Assembly (NCBI RefSeq): GCF_900115105.1
Contig: NZ_FOYP01000002.1
Coordinates: 62,001 to 126,000 of the forward strand
DNA length: 64,000 nt
Direction of reading: 5' to 3'
From: Yoonia tamlensis
GTDB taxonomy: Bacteria > Pseudomonadota > Alphaproteobacteria > Rhodobacterales > Rhodobacteraceae
The notes under the pieces are model-generated. The model worked only from the letters and a program-made list of their open reading frames with translations, made no database searches and was not told the origin of the DNA. This document shows positions 55,066-62,917 of the stretch, piece by piece (the stretch's first letter is position 1; each line of letters opens with the position of its first letter). The position numbers and the translations under genes were made by a program.

Positions 55066-55767
55066 TCACTCGGGCGCAAGCATATATCCCGCGCCGCGCA
55101 CCGTTTGCAGATAGCGCGGCTGTTTCGGATCGACCTCGATCTTGCGGCGTAGGCGGGTGATTTGCACGTCGACCGCGCGTTCTTGGGTCTGCCCGCCCGA
55201 CCGGCTCAACTCCTCGACCAATTGCGCGCGGGTAATCGGCGCGCCAGGGCTGGCTGAAAAAATGCGCATCAGCTGGCTTTCGGTGGCGGTCAGCCGCACA
55301 AGATCGGCGCCCCGCCACATTTCCGCGCGTTCAATATCATAGCGCACGGGGCCCATATGCATCACCTTGGGCAAAACCACAGCGGGTTCGGGCTCGGGGA
55401 CGCGGCGCAAAATCGCGTTGATGCGCAGCAACAGTTCTTTGGGCTCGAACGGTTTGGCCAGATAATCATCTGCTCCGGCTTCAAGCCCCGAAATCCGGTC
55501 ATCCGTTTCAGCCTTGGCGGTTAGCAACATGATGGGCGTCGTCAGCTTGTGGCGCAGATCGCGGCACAGCGTCACCCCGTCTTCGCCGGGCATCATCACA
55601 TCAAGCACAATCAGATCAAACTCGAGACCCGACAGAATCCGCCGCGCATGGGCGGCATCGCGCGCGGTTGTCACCAAAAACCCGCTACGCACCAGAAATT
55701 TGCGCAACAGGCTGCGAATGCGCTCGTCGTCGTCAACAATCAGCAGGTGCGCGTCGTCAGCCTTCAT
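55066..55767 (-). CDS. petR: OmpR-family response regulator, PetR type
   Basis: The 233-residue product has a receiver domain (LLIVDDDERIRSLLRKFLVR; FDLIVLDVMMPGEDG with the phospho-acceptor Asp; MLLTAKAETDD; LAKPF) and an OmpR-type winged helix C-terminus (RLTATESQLMRIF; VDVQITRLRRKIEVDPKQPR). It is coupled by a four-base overlap to an upstream MarR gene, the arrangement of Rhodobacter capsulatus petP-petR. No histidine kinase is adjacent. Confidence 0.9.
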   Translation of the reverse strand: MKADDAHLLIVDDDERIRSLLRKFLVRSGFLVTTARDAAHARRILSGLEFDLIVLDVMMPGEDGVTLCRDLRHKLTTPIMLLTAKAETDDRISGLEAGADDYLAKPFEPKELLLRINAILRRVPEPEPAVVLPKVMHMGPVRYDIERAEMWRGADLVRLTATESQLMRIFSASPGAPITRAQLVEELSRSGGQTQERAVDVQITRLRRKIEVDPKQPRYLQTVRGAGYMLAPE

Positions 55768-56270
55768 TCGGTCCGTTCCTTCATCGCCTCAAAATGGTGG
55801 CGGGTTTGATCATCCATCATTGCCTCCAGCACCTGCCGGAATCCGGCGACCGCATCAGGCCCGACCTTGCGGTAAGCGGCGCGCATACGGTCACGCTGCG
55901 CATCGGACAAGGCACGTTCCAGCACCGCACCGTCCGCCGTCAAATGCAAATGCCGTTCGCGCTTGTCTTTCTTGCCAACCGTGCTGGCCACCAAACCGTC
56001 TTCGATCAATGTACGCAACACACGATTCAGCGATTGTTTTGTAACACCCAGAATCGACAAGAGATTATTGACGGTCGTGCCTGGGCTGCGGTGGATAAAA
56101 TGGATCGCACGGTGATGCGCGCGGCCATAGGATTTCTCAGCCAAAATCCGGTCGGGATCAGCGGTAAAGCCACGGTAGGCGAAAAACATCGCCTCGATGC
56201 CTTTGCGCAATTGCTCGTCGGTCAGGAACAAAAGGCTTTGCCCGGTCTGTGCCTGTGGTCCGTCGCTCAT
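55764..56270 (-). CDS. petP: MarR-family regulator, PetP type
   Basis: The 168-residue protein is a MarR-type winged-helix regulator: RAHHRAIHFIHRSPGTTVNN, LLSILGVTKQSLNRVLRTLI (recognition helix) and EDGLVASTVGKKDKRERHLH in the wing. It lies directly before petR with a four-base overlap, as PetP does in Rhodobacter capsulatus. The ligand is unknown. It is divergent from ilvE across about 150 bases that must hold both promoters. Confidence 0.88.
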   Translation of the reverse strand: MSDGPQAQTGQSLLFLTDEQLRKGIEAMFFAYRGFTADPDRILAEKSYGRAHHRAIHFIHRSPGTTVNNLLSILGVTKQSLNRVLRTLIEDGLVASTVGKKDKRERHLHLTADGAVLERALSDAQRDRMRAAYRKVGPDAVAGFRQVLEAMMDDQTRHHFEAMKERTE

Positions 56271-56417
56271 GTGCTTACCCCCTCGTGTTCAGGCCACAAT
56301 ACGTCAGCTTTATTGACATTCCAAGAATCAACTGTTAGCGAATTCCCGAAAATGCGCAATTTTATGTCCAATCCGGACCTATTGCCGTAATAAATGCAAA
56401 TCTCCAAGGAGGCAACG

Positions 56418-57287
56418 ATGGCAGATGCATATGATGACCGTGACGGAAAAATTTGGATGGATGGTCAATTGGTTGACTGGCGCGATGCCAATGTCCACAT
56501 CCTGAGCCACGCCATGCACTATGCCTCTTCCGTGTTCGAAGGGGAACGTTGCTACGAGGGCAAGATTTTCAAATCGGTCGAACATTCCGAACGCCTGCTC
56601 AAATCCGGCAAGCTTCTGGATATGGAAATTCCCTATACCGTCGCAGAAATCGAAAAAGCAAAATACGATGTGCTTGCGGCCAACGGCTGGACTGACGCCT
56701 ATGTGCGCGTTGTTGCATGGCGCGGAGCCGGACAGGATATGGGGGTTGCCTCCAATCGCAACCCTGTGCGCATGGCTGTTGCTGCGTGGGAATGGGGCGC
56801 CTATTACGGCGACGCCAAGATGAAGGGCGCCAAGCTTGACATCGCGAAATGGAAACGCCCGTCACCCGAAACCATCCCGACAGCGGCCAAGGCGGCTGGT
56901 CTGTATATGATCTGCACCATGTCCAAACATGCCGCCGAAGCCAAAGGCTGTTCAGACGCGCTTTTCATGGATTACCGTGGTTATGTGGCCGAAGCGACCG
57001 GCGCGAATATCTTTTTCGTCAAGGACGGCGAAGTCCACACCCCCGATCCTGATGCAATCCTGAACGGGATCACGCGCCAGACGGTGATTGCCATGCTCGA
57101 GGCAAAAGGCATCAAGGTCCACGTTCGCCGGATCATGCCCGAAGAATTGGCCGATTTTGAACAATGCTGGCTGACCGGCACCGCCGCCGAAGTCACACCC
57201 GTCGGCCAGATCGGCGACTATACGTTCGAGGTCGGCGATCTGACCCGCGAAATTGCACAAGATTACGAAAAACTGGTGCGCAGCTAG
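56418..57287 (+). CDS. ilvE: Branched-chain amino acid aminotransferase
   Basis: IlvE transfers the amino group in the last step of valine, leucine and isoleucine synthesis, using pyridoxal phosphate. The 289-residue class IV product has VHILSHAMHYASSVFEGERC, AYVRVVAWRGAGQDMGVASN, FMDYRGYVAEATGANIFFVK, the GITRQTVIAML turn and CWLTGTAAEVTPVGQIGD. I start at the ATG at 56418, with AAGGAGG upstream; an earlier frame start at 56394 contains that ribosome site. Its stop overlaps the stop of a small leftward ORF (CTAG). Confidence 0.95.
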   Translation: MADAYDDRDGKIWMDGQLVDWRDANVHILSHAMHYASSVFEGERCYEGKIFKSVEHSERLLKSGKLLDMEIPYTVAEIEKAKYDVLAANGWTDAYVRVVAWRGAGQDMGVASNRNPVRMAVAAWEWGAYYGDAKMKGAKLDIAKWKRPSPETIPTAAKAAGLYMICTMSKHAAEAKGCSDALFMDYRGYVAEATGANIFFVKDGEVHTPDPDAILNGITRQTVIAMLEAKGIKVHVRRIMPEELADFEQCWLTGTAAEVTPVGQIGDYTFEVGDLTREIAQDYEKLVRS

Positions 57288-57463
57288 GGTTGCACAGGTT
57301 TTGGCGTGCGGTAAGCGTGCGCCAGACCGTCACCGATACGCGCCCGTGTACGGCGCTGAAGGGTCAAGCTTTGCAAGCTTGGCCTTTTGCTTTGCGCCAC
57401 CGCGAACAGCCGGTTTGTCGTAATTTGGGTCGGCCGATCGCGCTTATCAAGAAGATGCTTCAT
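57284..57463 (-). CDS. Probable small basic protein (59 aa), unknown
   Basis: The frame MKHLLDKRDRPTQITTNRLF... to ...RTPKPVQP encodes 59 residues, rich in Arg/Lys/Gln and with no membrane segment. It is supported by a near-perfect ribosome site (AAAGGAGGG, a few bases before the ATG) and an extended -10 sequence (TGCTATACT) at 57490-57498. It shares a CTAG stop with ilvE. I do not recognise it; a nucleic-acid-binding or toxin-like role could fit the charge, but nothing shows that. Confidence 0.6.
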   Translation of the reverse strand: MKHLLDKRDRPTQITTNRLFAVAQSKRPSLQSLTLQRRTRARIGDGLAHAYRTPKPVQP

Positions 57464-57489
57464 TATCAGTCCCTCCTTTATGGGCTGGT

Positions 57490-57498
57490 AGTATAGCA
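57490..57498 (-). promoter_or_regulatory. Extended -10 promoter of the small basic ORF
   Basis: On the minus strand TGCTATACT, a TGn plus near-consensus -10, lies 27 bases before the ATG of the 59-residue ORF and just ahead of its AAAGGAGGG. The -35 is poor, which is usual for extended -10 promoters. Confidence 0.55.
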
Positions 57499-57541
57499 CA
57501 GCTTTGACAAAAATCACGCCGCGGCGGTCGATCAAAGTTTT

Positions 57542-57562
57542 CTAAAATTGATCACATTTTAG
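57542..57562. promoter_or_regulatory. Inverted repeat between divergent small ORF and 201-aa gene
   Basis: CTAAAAT (57542-57548) and ATTTTAG (57556-57562) flank TGATCAC, giving a 21-base operator-like palindrome. An overlapping GATCAA-N12-TTGATC symmetry spans 57530-57553. A repressor or activator could bind here; the factor is unknown. Confidence 0.4.
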
Positions 57563-57616
57563 GCATTTGCCATGTCTCCGCCAAAATTCGGCCCGCTTTT
57601 TGTGGCAGAATAGACC

Positions 57617-57653
57617 CTTAACCAGTGTAACGACCCGCCTCTTAACCAGTGTA
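57617..57653 (+). repeat. 13-bp direct repeat just upstream of the 201-aa gene
   Basis: CTTAACCAGTGTA occurs at 57617-57629 and again at 57641-57653, 24 bases apart, ending eight bases before the ATG of the 201-residue gene. Repeats spaced by about two helical turns are typical of transcription-factor sites, but the second copy would cover the ribosome site, so translational control is also possible. Confidence 0.6.
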
Positions 57654-57661
57654 GTACTCCC

Positions 57662-58267
57662 ATGAACCTCGTACCATCCAAGCCCCATGTGGGCCCGTCA
57701 TCGGGCGCGACGTCTTTCGAACGCGCGCTCCGCAAAATCCTGAAATCCGCCCCCCAAGACCTATGGCTCGACACCATTAGGCGGGCGCGGTTTGCAAGCC
57801 ATAACCCGCTTGTTACGTGGATGCTGAACCAGCCCGAATGTGATTTCGCGGTGGCAGTTCACGCGTTCTACCGCAGCAATCCGGCGCAGCATCTGGAATC
57901 GCCGGCGCCGCTGCCGGCCCATCCCAATGATGACCAGATATTCGCAACCTGCCTGATCAACTGGGACACCGGATCTTACCGCAAGCACCGGCTGAAGGTC
58001 GAAGACTGCGATGCGCCAATTCGCCAGATTTCGAGGCTGCATCAAAAGGTTATCGCGCGTCCGCGCGGCTCGCTTCCGTTTCAGGTGCCGTTACGATTTC
58101 TGGAGCCCAAGGGCGGCACGCCGCTTGTGCTACCTGAAAGTATCAATCCTGAAATTGCGCCTGATCTTTGGGCCTTATACGCCGAGGCGGCGCTTGATGT
58201 GCCGCAAACAGCGCCGGGGTTGGCACGCAAGATGGCAAACTTCATGCGCAAGTTTTCGTTGGGCTAG
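57662..58267 (+). CDS. Conserved-looking protein of unknown function (201 aa)
   Basis: The 201-residue product has no signal peptide or membrane segment. The stretch ASHNPLVTWMLNQPECDFAV then AVHAFYRSNP recalls the pattern of DUF4274 proteins (a pause, then CDxGTAxxxFY), but I could not test this. The C-terminal half is basic and proline-rich. I see no strong ribosome site before the ATG; the direct repeat ends eight bases upstream. Its stop overlaps the EamA gene's stop in a shared CTAG. Confidence 0.65.
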   Translation: MNLVPSKPHVGPSSGATSFERALRKILKSAPQDLWLDTIRRARFASHNPLVTWMLNQPECDFAVAVHAFYRSNPAQHLESPAPLPAHPNDDQIFATCLINWDTGSYRKHRLKVEDCDAPIRQISRLHQKVIARPRGSLPFQVPLRFLEPKGGTPLVLPESINPEIAPDLWALYAEAALDVPQTAPGLARKMANFMRKFSLG

Positions 58268-59184
58268 CTGCCGATATTGCCTGTGGCCTTGCGCTGCTGC
58301 GCACGTTGCAGGCCAAGCCGGTGTTCGCGCCAGATAATCAGAACGCCCGCAAGAATAACCACTGCGGCGCCAAGAATCATGGTTCCGGTCGGGACTTCAT
58401 CAAAGATGAAATAGCCGATGCCCAACGCCAGAATCATTGAACTGTAATCAAACGGCGCGACAAGCGACGCATCGGCGTAGCGATAGCTGGATGTCAGGAA
58501 AATCTGCCCCAAACCGCCCAGCAATCCCGCCATAACCAGCATGGTTGCCGCAGCCGTTGAAGGTAGGGCCCAACCCCAAGGAAGTGTAAGCAGCGCAAGC
58601 AGCGCGGATGTGATGCTGAACCAGAACACAATTGCTGCCGTGCCTTCGGTGGCGACCAGTTTGCGCACAAATACTTGCGCCAGTGCTGCCATCACGGCCC
58701 CCATCAGCACAACCACCGCGCCCAATGTTTCGGACGTGCCAAGCGAAGCCCCCACAGAAAGCCGAGGCGAAAGCACGATCAAGACGCCGATCATCCCCAA
58801 AGCCACTGCCGACAGTCGGAAAATCCCCACCTGTTCGTTCAAAAACATCGCTGCAAATACCACCACCAAAAGCGGCGCGGCATAGCCGATTGCGGTTACT
58901 TCGGGCAACGGCAGCAGGCCAAGACCGGTAAACCCCAGCCCCATCGCCGTTGTGCCGACCAGCCCGCGCCAAAAATGCCCCATCGGGTTGGCGGTTTTCC
59001 AGCCGCTTTTCAGCTCTCCTCGGATCGCAAGCCAGCCCAAAATAACCGGAATCGCAAAGAATGACCGGAAAAACACAGCCTCTCCCGGCGGCACATCTGT
59101 CGATGCGGCCTTGATCAGGCTGGACATGCCCATGAACATCGTGACCGACATGACCTTAAGTAGAATTCCGCGCAACGGCTGCAT
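58264..59184 (-). CDS. DMT-superfamily transporter (EamA domains)
   Basis: The 306-residue membrane protein has ten hydrophobic segments in two EamA repeats: the first with VPPGEAVFFRSFFAIPVILG and the second with ATEGTAAIVFWFSITSALLA. A positively charged tail (LIIWREHRLGLQRAQQRK) follows the last segment. Such proteins export amino acids or other metabolites; the substrate is unknown. It lies tail to tail with the 201-residue gene and divergent from the desaturase. Confidence 0.9.
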   Translation of the reverse strand: MQPLRGILLKVMSVTMFMGMSSLIKAASTDVPPGEAVFFRSFFAIPVILGWLAIRGELKSGWKTANPMGHFWRGLVGTTAMGLGFTGLGLLPLPEVTAIGYAAPLLVVVFAAMFLNEQVGIFRLSAVALGMIGVLIVLSPRLSVGASLGTSETLGAVVVLMGAVMAALAQVFVRKLVATEGTAAIVFWFSITSALLALLTLPWGWALPSTAAATMLVMAGLLGGLGQIFLTSSYRYADASLVAPFDYSSMILALGIGYFIFDEVPTGTMILGAAVVILAGVLIIWREHRLGLQRAQQRKATGNIGS

Positions 59185-59297
59185 GTTTGTATCCTTTTAG
59201 GCACCTTAGGGCTGTGCACCAACACAATGAAGCCTTTATTGCTTGCTATCGCTCGGCGTTAAGCTATCCGATACATAGTCACAATAAGAAGCACCCT

Positions 59298-60335
59298 ATG
59301 CCCAAAGATATCCTTGCCGCGACAAGCGCACCAAAACCCGAAAACGCCCGCGATTGGGTGCGCATTCTGGCCGCTTACCGCGAACCCAACAGCATGCGCA
59401 GCACGTTTGAACTCGCGGTCAGCCTCTTTCCCTTTGTCGGGCTTTGGGTGCTGGCATGCTGGGTCGCGCAATACAGCTATATTGGCGCATTCCTGATCTC
59501 GGCGCTGAACGGGTGTTTCCTGCTGCGCCTGTTTTGCATCCAGCACGATTGCGGCCACGGATCATTCTATGGCAACCGCACGGTCAGCGATTGGGTCGGC
59601 CGCGTTTTAGGCGTGGTCACATTGACCCCCTATGACGTGTGGCGGCGCACCCATTCGATCCACCATAGCCACGCAGGCGATCTTGATCACCGTGGCATTG
59701 GCGATGTGATGACCCTAACGGTCGAAGAATACCACCAGCGCACGCCCTTTGGCCGGTTCTTGTACCGCGCCTACCGGCACCCGATCGTGATGTTTGGCGT
59801 TGGCCCGACCTATTTGTTTTTCCTGCAAAACCGCCTGCCGCTTGGGCTGATGGATCAGGGCAAGAAATACTGGATCAGCGCAATGGGCACCAATGCCGCC
59901 ATCGCCATCGCGCTCAGCGTTATTGTCTATTTCGGCGGGTTTCAGGCGCTGTTCTTGGTGTTTTTGCCAACAACGCTGATTGCGGCTTCGGTTGGTGTTT
60001 GGCTATTCTACGTTCAGCACCAGTTTGAAACCACCACATGGGAAAATGAAGAAGACTGGCTGCTGCACGAGGCCGCGCTGCACGGCAGTTCTCACTATGA
60101 CCTGCCGCCCATCCTGCGCTGGTTTACCGCCAATATCGGCATCCACCATGTGCATCACCTGTATAGCCGCATCCCGTTCTACCGATTGACCGAAGTGCTG
60201 AACGATCACAAAGAACTGGTGCAGGTCAGCCGCCTGACCATGCTGCAAAGCGTGAAATGCGCGAGCCTTGATCTTTGGGACGAAAAGAAACGGCGCTTGG
60301 TCTCATTCGCATCCGTGCGCCGCAACGCCGCCTAG
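59298..60335 (+). CDS. Membrane fatty acid desaturase
   Basis: The 345-residue protein has the three histidine boxes of acyl-lipid desaturases: [15 protein letters not shown] and IGIHHVHHL, among four or more membrane segments. It should introduce a double bond into a membrane fatty acyl chain, using a di-iron centre. I start at the ATG at 59298; the upstream frame to 59187 has no similarity. Regiospecificity is not predictable. Its end overlaps queG by 33 bases. Confidence 0.9.
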   Translation: MPKDILAATSAPKPENARDWVRILAAYREPNSMRSTFELAVSLFPFVGLWVLACWVAQYSYIGAFLISALNGCFLLRLFCIQHDCGHGSFYGNRTVSDWVGRVLGVVTLTPYDVWRRTHSIHHSHAGDLDHRGIGDVMTLTVEEYHQRTPFGRFLYRAYRHPIVMFGVGPTYLFFLQNRLPLGLMDQGKKYWISAMGTNAAIAIALSVIVYFGGFQALFLVFLPTTLIAASVGVWLFYVQHQFETTTWENEEDWLLHEAALHGSSHYDLPPILRWFTANIGIHHVHHLYSRIPFYRLTEVLNDHKELVQVSRLTMLQSVKCASLDLWDEKKRRLVSFASVRRNAA

Positions 60336-61349
60336 CCGGTCCAGCGCCCAACGCGCCGCATCCGCGACCGCAAGGTCCGGATCATCGACCAAAGGGGCGA
60401 CGGCGGCCGCAAGGCTGGCATCGCCCGAATTGCCAATAGCATAGGCCACATTGCGCACAAAGCGGTCGCGCCCGATCCGTTTGATCGGTGATCCCGAAAA
60501 CTGCGCGCGAAACGCCGTATCATCCAATGCGGCAAGCGCGGCCAAGGGCGGCGCGATCAGGTCCTCGCGCGCGGCATAACGCGCATCACGCCCTTCGCGT
60601 GCGAATTTGTTCCACGGGCATACCGCCAAACAATCATCGCAGCCATAAATCCGGTTTCCCATCAGTCCGCGCAATTCCGCGTCAACCGGCCCTTTGTGTT
60701 CGATCGTCAGATAAGAAATGCAGCGCCGCGGGTCGAGCTGATAAGGCGCCGGAAACGCCGCCGTCGGACAGATATCAAGGCAGGCCGTGCAGCTGCCGCA
60801 ATGGCTGACTTCGGCGCTGTCGGGTTCAAGCTCCGCGGTCGTGAAAATCGCACCCAAGAAAAACCATGACCCAAGATCGCGGCCCAAAACATTGGTATGC
60901 TTGCCCTGCCACCCCAGACCCGCAGCCTGTGCCAGCGGTTTTTCCATCACGGGAGCGGTATCGACAAAGACCTTGATTTGCGCGTCTGGCACCTGTGCGA
61001 TCAGCCAGCGCCCTACATTCTTGAGCCGCTTTTTCACGATATCGTGGTAATCGCGACCCTGTGCATAAACGCTGATCGCAGCGCGGTCTGGCTGTTCCAG
61101 AACCGCAAGCGGGTCGTGTTCGGGCGTATAGGGTTCGGCCAGCATGATCACGGATTTCGCTTCGGGCCAAAGCGCGGCGGGGTTGCCGCGCCAATGCATC
61201 CGTTCGGCCATCCAGCCCATCTGCCCATGCATGCCTGCGTCAACAAAGGCCGCCAGCCGTTCCGCAATTTGAGGCACCGCATCGGGGCGGCAAATGCCAA
61301 CCTTGGCAAATCCGGCCTCTTGGGCATAGGTGATCAGGCGCTGTTTCAC
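60303..61349 (-). CDS. queG: Epoxyqueuosine reductase
   Basis: QueG reduces epoxyqueuosine to queuosine in tRNA, the last step of queuosine synthesis, using cobalamin and two 4Fe-4S clusters. The 348-residue product has the cobalamin-domain stretch [20 protein letters not shown], the Cys motifs [20 protein letters not shown] and [19 protein letters not shown], and a C-terminal HEAT-like repeat ([20 protein letters not shown]). It lies five bases after the GST-like gene and convergent with the desaturase. Confidence 0.95.
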   Translation of the reverse strand: MKQRLITYAQEAGFAKVGICRPDAVPQIAERLAAFVDAGMHGQMGWMAERMHWRGNPAALWPEAKSVIMLAEPYTPEHDPLAVLEQPDRAAISVYAQGRDYHDIVKKRLKNVGRWLIAQVPDAQIKVFVDTAPVMEKPLAQAAGLGWQGKHTNVLGRDLGSWFFLGAIFTTAELEPDSAEVSHCGSCTACLDICPTAAFPAPYQLDPRRCISYLTIEHKGPVDAELRGLMGNRIYGCDDCLAVCPWNKFAREGRDARYAAREDLIAPPLAALAALDDTAFRAQFSGSPIKRIGRDRFVRNVAYAIGNSGDASLAAAVAPLVDDPDLAVADAARWALDRLGGVAAHGCE

Positions 61350-61354
61350 CCGCG

Positions 61355-62020
61355 CTAGAAATCCAGATCGGCGTAATGTGCAGCGGGTTGAAAGCCCGGA
61401 ACCTCATCGGCAAGCAGTGACCGGAACGCCGGACGGGATTTGATCTTGGCGTACCAGTCTTTCACCGCGTCAGAGCGATTCCAATCGACGTCACTGGTGT
61501 AATCAAGGCACGACAGATGCGCCGCTGCTGCAAAATCGGCAAGCGACATTTCATTGCCCGCCAGCCAGCGCCGATCCTCGAGCAGATAGGTCAGATAGTC
61601 GAGATGGTATTTGATCGCCCGCGCGCCCGCTTTGACATTGGCGCTATCGGGATAGCCGGTGCCCATGACCTTGCGGTAGACCCGTTCGCCGATCAGCTTG
61701 CTGGTGACCTCGTGATAGAATTTGTCGTCAAACCAGCCCACAATCCGGCGCGCCTCGTAACGTGCGCCTGCGTCGCGTGGCAATAGCGCAGGGGTTGGCT
61801 GCGTTTCTTCAAGGTATTCGCAGATTGCCGTGCTATCGGCCATTGTCCGGCCATCCATCTTAAGCACCGGAATTTTGCCCGCAGGGTTGCGGCGCAAGAA
61901 ATCGGCGTCCTGTTCCCAGTAACGTTCCTCGACCAGCGCGACCTCGATCTTCTTTTCGGCAAGGCAAAGCCGCACTTTGCGCGAAAACGGGGACAACGGG
62001 TAATGATACAGGGTGTTCAT
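61355..62020 (-). CDS. Glutathione S-transferase family protein
   Basis: The 221-residue product has a thioredoxin-fold N-terminal half ([52 protein letters not shown] with the glutathione-binding ES-like pair) and an all-helical C-terminal half ([20 protein letters not shown]). The substrate is not clear. I start at the ATG at 62020, where the family begins, rather than 10 codons upstream. It is followed by queG. Confidence 0.9.
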   Translation of the reverse strand: MNTLYHYPLSPFSRKVRLCLAEKKIEVALVEERYWEQDADFLRRNPAGKIPVLKMDGRTMADSTAICEYLEETQPTPALLPRDAGARYEARRIVGWFDDKFYHEVTSKLIGERVYRKVMGTGYPDSANVKAGARAIKYHLDYLTYLLEDRRWLAGNEMSLADFAAAAHLSCLDYTSDVDWNRSDAVKDWYAKIKSRPAFRSLLADEVPGFQPAAHYADLDF

Positions 62021-62083
62021 GACGGGCTCACAAATCGGTTTTACTCTCAATGCCGCAACCGACCGTCCGGATCAATGGCAGGA

Positions 62084-62836
62084 TCAATTTTCGAAACACT
62101 CCGCGCGGCCATCCGCCGCGATTGTTTGCGCGCCGCTGATGATCGCGCGTGTTCGATCGCGCACAAACGGGCTGGGGTTTGATGCCGATCGGGATTTCGG
62201 CGCAGGCAGAATTGCGGCCAAACGGGCCGCCTGTGTCGGTGTCAGATCCGCGGCATCCACCCCGAAGTAATGCCCTGCCGCAGCCTGCACGCCAAAAACG
62301 CCCTCGTCGAATTCGGCGATATTCAGATATAGCTCAAGAATACGCCGCTTGCTCCAGACGGCTTCTGACAGCGGTGTCCAAAGCGCTTCGATGGCTTTGC
62401 GCAGCCAGCTGCGCCCGTGCCACAGATATGTGTTCTTGATCACCTGCTGTGAAATCGTTGATGCGCCGCCGCGCCCGCGATCCATCGCATCACGAATGGC
62501 ATTCACATCAAGCCCCCAATGCAGGCAGAAATTTGCATCTTCGGCAGCAACAGCAGAACGCGCCATCACCGGCGCAATTTGTTCGATCGGTGTCCAATCG
62601 TATTTGATTGATCCGATGCGCGCGCGCTCTGATAGCATATAGGGTGTCGTGGGCGGCGGCACGACCGCATAAACCAACGTTGCCAATAGCACAAATCCAA
62701 GCACCGCAAAGCACGCGCCCCAGATAACACGGCGCAGCCAGAACCAGCCCCGTTCAACAAGGCTAGGCTGTTTCTTGCGGGTGCTGCGGCTTTTGGGTGC
62801 AGCTTTCTTTTTGGGTGTGTTCTTGCGCTCTGCCAT
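62084..62836 (-). CDS. mtgA: Monofunctional biosynthetic peptidoglycan transglycosylase
   Basis: MtgA polymerises lipid II into glycan strands. The 250-residue protein has a basic N-terminus (ERKNTPKKKAAPKSRSTRKK), one membrane segment (about 40-62), and a GT51 domain with AVAAEDANFCLHWGLDVNAI (catalytic Glu), GGASTISQQVIKNTYLWHGR, KRRILELYLNIAEFDEGVFG and VQAAAGHYFGVDAADL. The exact start is uncertain: ATGs at 62866, 62845 and 62836 are all in frame and none has a strong ribosome site; I give the most conservative. Confidence 0.93.
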   Translation of the reverse strand: MAERKNTPKKKAAPKSRSTRKKQPSLVERGWFWLRRVIWGACFAVLGFVLLATLVYAVVPPPTTPYMLSERARIGSIKYDWTPIEQIAPVMARSAVAAEDANFCLHWGLDVNAIRDAMDRGRGGASTISQQVIKNTYLWHGRSWLRKAIEALWTPLSEAVWSKRRILELYLNIAEFDEGVFGVQAAAGHYFGVDAADLTPTQAARLAAILPAPKSRSASNPSPFVRDRTRAIISGAQTIAADGRAECFEN

Positions 62837-62881
62837 CGGGTCCATAAGCCACGAGCTTGGTTGCATGGTCAAGCGATGGGT

Positions 62882-62911
62882 CGCCCCCGCGCAAAATTCT
62901 GCGCAGGGGCG
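62882..62911 (-). terminator. Hairpin at the end of gltB
   Basis: CGCCCCCGCGCA (62882-62893) and TGCGCAGGGGCG (62900-62911) pair over 12 positions with one G-U, around a 6-base loop. It begins six bases after the gltB stop on the minus strand. That strand lacks a T-tract beyond the hairpin; the plus strand has TTGTTTTTATT, so termination may work better in the other direction. Confidence 0.6.
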
Positions 62912-62917
62912 TTGTTT

